From NCBI RefSeq assembly GCF_014297365.1, contig NZ_JACOQD010000002.1:372001-436000 (forward strand): a stretch of DNA of 64,000 nt. Reading direction: 5' to 3'. The notes beneath the pieces are model-generated. The model ran no database searches, was not told where the DNA came from, and saw only the letters and a list, made by a program, of their open reading frames with translations. The translations under genes were made by a program, and so were the position numbers. The stretch is from Winogradskyella echinorum (GTDB lineage: Bacteria > Bacteroidota > Bacteroidia > Flavobacteriales > Flavobacteriaceae). This document shows, in pieces, positions 58,151 to 64,000 of this stretch; the stretch's first letter is position 1, and every line of letters starts with the position of its first letter.

Positions 58151-58180
58151 AAAAGGTCTCATTAAGAATGAGACCTTTTT
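58151..58180. terminator. Bidirectional intrinsic terminator
   Basis: The stem AAAAGGTCTCATT (58151-58163) and AATGAGACCTTTT (58167-58179) with loop AAG. It ends the PL11 operon and the convergent SusCD operon. Confidence 0.92.
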
Positions 58181-58202
58181 TAAGCTGTAGAAATTATTTC
58201 GA

Positions 58203-59369
58203 TTACATTACTAACAACTTAACTGATTTTTGTCCTTCAGCAGTAGTAATAGTAGCTAACCAAAGACCAGTATTAAAATTAAATTCAAGATCTTCATTAG
58301 TATTAATCGTTTTCACTAAGGATCCTGTGATATTATAGATTTTAATTTCAGTTTCTAATTGAACATTAGAAACAATTACTCTATTATCCACAGCTCTAAC
58401 TATTGTTGAAACTTTAGTAGCATCATCAACACTTAGTACACCCGTAATTTGAATAGGAACAGAAACAAGACTATTGTAGCTAGTAATACCATTATCTGGT
58501 TGTGTAGCGTTTGGACGTCCAATTTTAAAAGAAACATTGGTCATACCATTTGCATCAATATCTTCTGCATTGATATTATCTTTTTCTACTAAATGATACG
58601 TAACACCTTTGTTACTCCAAAAAATTCTCGACTCAGGTATATCTCTACCTCTGCCATCTAATGCAGATACTTCGTTGTAAAGCACCTCGCTAATAAAGCA
58701 TGGAAAACTACCCCAATTAACGGTTCCATCACCTGTTCTTGCTTGGATAGCATCTACAAATAACTGATAAGGATCACTTGGATAATTAGTTGAAGGAACT
58801 AATCCTATCACTAAAAGTGCCGTTTCTTCTGTAGGATAATTTTCATAAACACGCGTTAATAAAGTCATATCATCATTAATCGGATCAGCTATAGCTGAAT
58901 CTGGATTTAATTCATCATCAATATAAACTGATGGAATTGCTCTAGATGAGCTAAAGCCAGTACCATCACTAGTAATAACTTTTACCGAATAAGATGTTGG
59001 TCTACCAACATCGAATGCGCCATCACCAGTATAACCAGTAGGTGAATTTGTATCATCTGTCCATACTTGAGAATCATCAACAAATACAACACTTCCAGAA
59101 GATCCGTCAGTAATTCCTTTAGCAATTCTTGTTCTACCATTTACACGGTTATCACCATAACTTCTATAAATTTCTACTTCAGCTATGTCTGCTAAGACAC
59201 CAGCATTTTCAGTAAGACTCAAAGTAAAAGTTACACCAGATGTATTGGCTACGGTAGTATATTCTGCATAAAATGCCACGCCTAAAGTATCTCTAACAGT
59301 ATTAACTGTTTGAGAATACATTACAATAGAAAATATTGCAAATAAAAAAGTAAAATAATTTTTCTTCAT
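58203..59369 (-). CDS. T9SS-sorted protein of unknown function in the SusCD operon
   Basis: 388 residues. A signal peptide ends near residue 20 (MYSQ). The middle part is beta-rich with no motif I recognise; segments such as AIPSVYIDDELNPD and GYTGDGAFDVGRP suggest a surface-exposed binding fold. The last ~75 residues (IVRAVDNRVIVSN to VKLLVM) form a type A T9SS sorting domain. It lies 93 bases after susD on the same strand, the usual place of a surface glycan-binding protein, which is my inference for its role. Confidence 0.75.
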   Translation of the reverse strand: MKKNYFTFLFAIFSIVMYSQTVNTVRDTLGVAFYAEYTTVANTSGVTFTLSLTENAGVLADIAEVEIYRSYGDNRVNGRTRIAKGITDGSSGSVVFVDDSQVWTDDTNSPTGYTGDGAFDVGRPTSYSVKVITSDGTGFSSSRAIPSVYIDDELNPDSAIADPINDDMTLLTRVYENYPTEETALLVIGLVPSTNYPSDPYQLFVDAIQARTGDGTVNWGSFPCFISEVLYNEVSALDGRGRDIPESRIFWSNKGVTYHLVEKDNINAEDIDANGMTNVSFKIGRPNATQPDNGITSYNSLVSVPIQITGVLSVDDATKVSTIVRAVDNRVIVSNVQLETEIKIYNITGSLVKTINTNEDLEFNFNTGLWLATITTAEGQKSVKLLVM

Positions 59370-59462
59370 AATTTATTGAATTTAGATTAATTAGTTTGAG
59401 TTAATCACTGAAAGTCAAAACAATTTATTAACTCGTTTATATAGATTAATATTTAATTATTA

Positions 59463-60926
59463 TTAATACCCTGGATTTTGTGTATACAATCCTTCTCTTA
59501 TTTGCATTTGAGAAAATGGAATTGGATATACAAGTTTGTTTTCGTTTATTGTAATACTTTCGTTTATCATTGTAAAAAAATCATTCATAACATCTACCGC
59601 TTGCTCTGATCTAACAAGATAATGCCAATACTGACCTTCACCAACAAATTCATACCTATACTCACTTTTTAATAGTTCATTAAATTCTTGAGCATTTACT
59701 GGATTTGCATTTGTAAGACCTGCACGAGAACGAGTCATGTTAAGACTTTGAATGGCTTGTGTTGTAGGGCCGCCATTTTTTAAATTCAAAGCTTCTGCAT
59801 GCATTAAATAAATACTTGCGGGTCTTATAATAGGATAGTTATGTGGCCAATCGCTTCTACTTAAAAGATTAGGAACTTCGTCTGTCTCAAACCATTTTTT
59901 AATATAATTATCTTGTTGCTGAAGAAAAAAGTTATTCGTATATACAGTATCTACACTGGCATTAAATCTAAGGTCATTTTCTTGATCGAAAGAATCAATT
60001 AAGTCTTGACTTGGACGAATTTGAGGCACACCTCCATTAAAAGGAAACTGCAAAAAATTACTTGATAAAAATTGAGATGGAAATGTAGCACCAATACCTG
60101 CTGTACCAGATACATACTGCACTTCAAACAAAGAATAAGTATTGTCATTTTCTACCTTAAATAAATCTTCGAAATTTGAAGCCCAATTTAATGTTGGTAT
60201 TAACTCTTCAAATAATGCAATTGAAGCATCTAATTTTGATAAATCTTGCACAGGATAACTTGCCCATGTTAAATATAACTCTGCCAATAAAGCCTTAGCC
60301 GCTCTTTTGGTTGCTCTACCCTCTTCACCAGGATAACTATCAGCTAGATTATCTATTGCTATGTTTAAATCTTCCTCTATAAAGGCATACACCTCTTCAG
60401 TTTCTGACTGGCCTATTGATACTCCTTCTTCTGGAGACAATGTTTCGTCAACTATAGGAATTCTACCAAATGTTCTAACTAAGTTATAATGAGCATAAGC
60501 GCGTAGAAATCTAGCTTCTCCTCTACTTTTAGTATTAAATTCTTGGTTTGGTAAATTTAATTCATCTAGAACCTCTAAAACTTTATTTGCTCTAGCAATA
60601 ACAACATAACCGTATTGCCATGCATCCTCTACAGTAACCATTACTTGAGATACATTAAACCTAGAAATATCGACTGCATCTCTTTGAGCATTAGAAATAT
60701 TAAAATTGATATTATTAGACCTAACTTCACTTAAATAAATATTATACAACTCCGGATATCTTCTCAATTCGGCATAAACTCCAGTTACTGCAGCAGAAAC
60801 ATCGTCCTCATCTTGAAAAAATTGAGTACTATCAATGGCGTTTGGATTTTCTAATACTAAATAATCGTCACAAGACACAAAAATAGTTGCTATTAATACG
60901 ATTAAGATATATACTTTTTTCATCAT
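59463..60926 (-). CDS. SusD/RagB family surface glycan-binding lipoprotein
   Basis: 487 residues. The signal ends at IFVSC (Cys 19). The helical TPR-like scaffold of SusD proteins is clear: ITGVYAEL-type opening (VTGVYAELRR), EARFLRAYAHYNLVRTFGRIPIV, RATKRAAKALLAELYLTWA and a C-terminal YRYEFVGEGQYWHYL and YPIPFSQM. It binds oligosaccharide at the lid of the SusC transporter. It follows susC by 8 bases. The ligand, from the enzyme set, is probably a rhamnogalacturonan-I oligosaccharide. Confidence 0.95.
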   Translation of the reverse strand: MMKKVYILIVLIATIFVSCDDYLVLENPNAIDSTQFFQDEDDVSAAVTGVYAELRRYPELYNIYLSEVRSNNINFNISNAQRDAVDISRFNVSQVMVTVEDAWQYGYVVIARANKVLEVLDELNLPNQEFNTKSRGEARFLRAYAHYNLVRTFGRIPIVDETLSPEEGVSIGQSETEEVYAFIEEDLNIAIDNLADSYPGEEGRATKRAAKALLAELYLTWASYPVQDLSKLDASIALFEELIPTLNWASNFEDLFKVENDNTYSLFEVQYVSGTAGIGATFPSQFLSSNFLQFPFNGGVPQIRPSQDLIDSFDQENDLRFNASVDTVYTNNFFLQQQDNYIKKWFETDEVPNLLSRSDWPHNYPIIRPASIYLMHAEALNLKNGGPTTQAIQSLNMTRSRAGLTNANPVNAQEFNELLKSEYRYEFVGEGQYWHYLVRSEQAVDVMNDFFTMINESITINENKLVYPIPFSQMQIREGLYTQNPGY

Positions 60927-60934
60927 TTATATTT

Positions 60935-63900
60935 TTAAAATTCTAAATTTATTCCTATTGATATCACTCTAGATAATGGATACCCTCCATAATCACCGCC
61001 ATCTGTATTTAGTGCTTCTGGAGAAAAACCAATATCATAGTTATCTACCATAAAAACATTATCAGCAGATACATAAACTCTAAATTTATCAATACCTTCT
61101 ATTATATTTTCTGGTAAAGTTGCTGATAATGTAATGTTCTTAATTTTCCAATAAGTGGCATCATATAACCATCTAGAATCATAGAGTCCCGCTGTAGTAC
61201 CATCAATTCTTGGAGTAACACCATCACCAGTATCGGTTTCAGATCTCCATCTATTTTTCCAATGAGCAGGTCTATTATGTAATGTAGCTCCACTCGGGTT
61301 ATCTATAGCTCTTCCTATTAAACCGTAAACCTCACCTCCTTGCTGACCTTGAATAAGTATTGATAAATCCAAAAACTTATAACTAAACGAATTGGTAAAA
61401 CCCCAATAAAAGTCTGGTTGAGGACTACCTACAATAGTTATATCTTCTTCATTTATAACCCCATCTTTATTAACGTCTCTATACCTTACATCACCAGGAA
61501 TAGTATTTGCCATAGATGGAAGATTATCAACCTCTTCTTGATTTTTATATACACCAATAGCATCGTACATATAATAAGAAAAAGCTGCGCTACCGATTTG
61601 ATGAATTTGCGTTCTGTTTTGAAAACCTGTTGGTATTGGTGTACCATTAGGACCTAAAGCCTCAATTTCATTTTTATTGTGAGAGAAATTTAAATTTGTA
61701 TTCCATTTAAATTCATTTACTAAATTTTTAGTAGTTAATTCTATTTCATAACCTTTATTTCTCATAGCACCTATATTAGTATATCCGCTAGAGAATCCTG
61801 TTGATAAAGCTACAGGCACATCTAGTAACATACCTGATGTTTTTTTATCGTAATAATCTACTGAAAGAAAAACTCTATTCTTAAATAAACCTAAATCTAT
61901 ACCTATATTAGAAGATAACGTTTTTTCCCACCCTAAGTCTGTGTTTTCAATAGATCCAATGGCATTTCCAAAATTAACACCTTCATTAAATGAGTAATTA
62001 GCTGTAGCAATATTACCAAAAGCTCTATATAATGGTATACTATTATTACCTGTTTCTCCAAAACCATATCGAAACTTCAACATACTAATTGAATTTACAT
62101 TTTCCATGAAAGATTCTTTATCTACTCTCCAACCCACAGAAAATGATGGAAAAACTCCATAGAAATTATTTTTACCAAATCTAGAAGATCCGTCTCTCCT
62201 TATACTTCCTGAAAATAAATATCTATCGTCATAATTATAATTAACTCTTCCGAAAAAGGATAGTAACCTATCTTGAGAAAATTGGTAATAACTAGTACGA
62301 ACATTTGATGTTACTTCATTAAAAGTTACTAAAACATCATTATTAATTTGGTTATGAATTTGTCGTGATGCATCTCTCCATCTAGATTCTATTGCAGATC
62401 CAACTAGAGCACCAAAAGAGTGCTTACCCAAAGTCTTATCATAAGATAATATACCTTGAGCAACATATTTATTATCTCTATAGGTGTCCAAACGAGCATT
62501 ACTCAAAGAACCTTCTTCCTCGTTTGTATTTCTTGAGGCTATTCTAGTAGGTATATACCTATGAAAAGTTCTAGACGCACCATAGTATGAGCCTTCAGCT
62601 CTAGCATTTAACCCTTTAATAATTTCATAATTTAAGGATATGTTAGTTCTAACACTCATTTGTCTATCTTTTTGATGTAACTCTCTCAAATAAGCTATCG
62701 GACTAGTTTTAGAACCTGCCCATTGATACGTAGGGTAAGGGTAAGAACCTGTATTAATACCTGCATCTTCTTCTACAACTGGTGCCATTTCTAAAGCGTA
62801 ATGAACTTGAGCATCTTTACCCGAAGTTCCACCTCCTGTATTAATTGAAGTTGTAGGAGAAACATTAAATGCTAATGAAAGTTTTTCATTAAATTTTACA
62901 TTTATATTAGATCTAAAATTTAATCTTTGATAATCTGTGTAAGGAATAATTCCTTCTTGACTCAAAATAGTTCCAGATATATAATATTTAATATTTTCAG
63001 AACCACCAGATGCAGTAATTTGATGTTCTTGTATTCCAGCTGCTCTAAATAATTCATCTTGCCAATCAACATAAGTTAAGCCTTCACCAGTATCCCATCT
63101 AGGATCAGAAACATAGTTAGTATTAACTTCACCACCAAGTTGCGAAAGTCTATAGTCATAGGAGTCATCTGCCGTATAAGGAATACCTCTCTGAATTCCT
63201 AAATTAACCCAAGCCTTGTTTTTAACTTCTCTATTAATATCAATCCATTCTTCTGCAGTTAATAAATCTATTTTTCGCTCTACAGTTTGAATTCCATAAT
63301 AAGAATTAAGAGTAAATTTTGTTTTTCCACTTTCACCTGTTCTTGTGGTTATGATAACAACTCCATTAGCTCCTCGTGATCCATATATTGCAGCTTGAGA
63401 TGCATCTTTTAAAACACTTATAGATTTTATATCGGCAGGAACCAAATCAGAAATATCCTCCGCAGGAAAACCATCTACAATATACAAAGGTTCTGTTCCT
63501 GCAGATATTGAAGTTCCTCCGCGGACAGAAATAGATAATGGAGCACCTAACTCACCTGTTGTTGCTCGCACACTCACACCTGCTATTTGTCCTTGTAACG
63601 CTTGCTCTACCCTAACAATTGGTCTATCTTCAATGGATTTTGAAGTTATTGAAGAAACTGCACCTGTTACATCTGTCTTTTTAGCAGCACCATAACCTAT
63701 TAATACTACCTCATTTAATTCGTTAAGATCCTCAACAAGCACACAGTTTACTTGTAATTTACCATCAATAGCTATTTCTTGTGTTTTATAACCTAAATAA
63801 GAAAAAACTAAAATGTTTTCGTTTGATGGTACCGTTATGGAATATACACCATCAAAATCTGTGACTGCTCCAACATTTGTACCTTTAACAATAACACTCA

Positions 63901-64000
63901 CTCCTGGTAATGGTGAATTATCTTCACTTAATCTAACTGTTCCTGTAACCACAGTTTGAGCAAACAAAAAAGATGTTGATATGGTTAATATGAATAGAAA
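60935..64000 (-). CDS. SusC/RagA TonB-linked outer-membrane transporter (5' end beyond window)
   Basis: At least 1,021 codons; the frame stays open to the window edge with the end of a signal peptide (FILTISTSFLFAQ), so only the first residues are missing. After the signal lie a carboxypeptidase-like domain (GTVRLSEDNSPLPGVSV), the SusC-typical VVLIGYGAAKKTDVTGAVSSI TonB-box/plug start, GGTSISAGTEPLYIVDGFP, and a barrel ending VISIGINLEF. It imports pectic oligosaccharides bound by SusD. It is the first of three genes on the minus strand. Confidence 0.95.
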   Translation of the reverse strand, partial: FLFILTISTSFLFAQTVVTGTVRLSEDNSPLPGVSVIVKGTNVGAVTDFDGVYSITVPSNENILVFSYLGYKTQEIAIDGKLQVNCVLVEDLNELNEVVLIGYGAAKKTDVTGAVSSITSKSIEDRPIVRVEQALQGQIAGVSVRATTGELGAPLSISVRGGTSISAGTEPLYIVDGFPAEDISDLVPADIKSISVLKDASQAAIYGSRGANGVVIITTRTGESGKTKFTLNSYYGIQTVERKIDLLTAEEWIDINREVKNKAWVNLGIQRGIPYTADDSYDYRLSQLGGEVNTNYVSDPRWDTGEGLTYVDWQDELFRAAGIQEHQITASGGSENIKYYISGTILSQEGIIPYTDYQRLNFRSNINVKFNEKLSLAFNVSPTTSINTGGGTSGKDAQVHYALEMAPVVEEDAGINTGSYPYPTYQWAGSKTSPIAYLRELHQKDRQMSVRTNISLNYEIIKGLNARAEGSYYGASRTFHRYIPTRIASRNTNEEEGSLSNARLDTYRDNKYVAQGILSYDKTLGKHSFGALVGSAIESRWRDASRQIHNQINNDVLVTFNEVTSNVRTSYYQFSQDRLLSFFGRVNYNYDDRYLFSGSIRRDGSSRFGKNNFYGVFPSFSVGWRVDKESFMENVNSISMLKFRYGFGETGNNSIPLYRAFGNIATANYSFNEGVNFGNAIGSIENTDLGWEKTLSSNIGIDLGLFKNRVFLSVDYYDKKTSGMLLDVPVALSTGFSSGYTNIGAMRNKGYEIELTTKNLVNEFKWNTNLNFSHNKNEIEALGPNGTPIPTGFQNRTQIHQIGSAAFSYYMYDAIGVYKNQEEVDNLPSMANTIPGDVRYRDVNKDGVINEEDITIVGSPQPDFYWGFTNSFSYKFLDLSILIQGQQGGEVYGLIGRAIDNPSGATLHNRPAHWKNRWRSETDTGDGVTPRIDGTTAGLYDSRWLYDATYWKIKNITLSATLPENIIEGIDKFRVYVSADNVFMVDNYDIGFSPEALNTDGGDYGGYPLSRVISIGINLEF

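Noticed and set aside
58111..58338. 75-codon plus-strand frame at the convergent junction
   Set aside because: It reads across the terminator and the antisense end of the T9SS gene.
61102..61293. 63-codon minus-strand frame inside the SusC gene
   Set aside because: Fully contained in the clear SusC frame; no independent support.

Overview
The window is an AT-rich stretch of a Bacteroidota chromosome, almost certainly from the family Flavobacteriaceae. The lineage call rests on type IX secretion (T9SS) C-terminal sorting domains, a SusC/SusD pair, DUF5916-type proteins, TAnnTTTG promoter elements and the near absence of Shine-Dalgarno sequences. I see no rRNA, tRNA, CRISPR array, insertion sequence or prophage.

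Layout. 1-3.1 kb: a probable metal-uptake locus (tail of a small protein, TonB-dependent receptor, Asp/His-rich lipoprotein). 3.1-11 kb: housekeeping and secreted genes (DUF5916 barrel protein, LolD-like ATPase, SMI1/KNR4 protein with a small membrane protein, fumarase, FG-GAP T9SS protein). 11-14.8 kb: two histidine-degradation genes (hutI, hutG) separated by an opposing coiled-coil membrane protein. 15.3-24.3 kb: a minus-strand cluster of eight genes, mostly of unknown function. It encodes a long coiled-coil protein, a tiny membrane protein, two cytosolic unknowns, an AAA+ ATPase, a NudK-like Nudix hydrolase and two membrane proteins. This is my best candidate for an undescribed system. 24.4-33 kb: an MBL-fold lipoprotein, EttA with a small membrane partner, a MarR-controlled redox operon (flavin reductase, GNAT, MarR, pirin) with a visible operator, an acyl-CoA carboxylase beta subunit followed by an MFS transporter, and a 56-residue membrane protein. 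33-36 kb: sugar kinase, GAPDH and phosphofructokinase. 36-48.4 kb: TamB divergent from TsaD, then a plus-strand run with a mini-protein resembling part of cytochrome oxidase subunit I, a parvulin, RsmE, DUF4159, TrmH, AI-2E and a THUMP-like methyltransferase.

48.4-64 kb is a pectin (rhamnogalacturonan-I) utilisation locus. A GH28 lipoprotein diverges from an operon of PL11 rhamnogalacturonan lyase, CE12 acetylesterase, GH2 beta-galactosidase and a tandem CE12-CE12 protein. This operon converges on a second one encoding SusC (running off the window edge), SusD and a T9SS-sorted protein of unknown function. The enzymes would deacetylate and cut the rhamnogalacturonan backbone and trim galactose side chains, and SusCD would import the oligosaccharides.

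Several starts were moved from the longest open frame to a more credible codon (Nudix, PfkA, acyl-CoA carboxylase, MFS, DUF4159). The tamB start cannot be resolved from the sequence. All family assignments are from recognition of motifs, not from searches.
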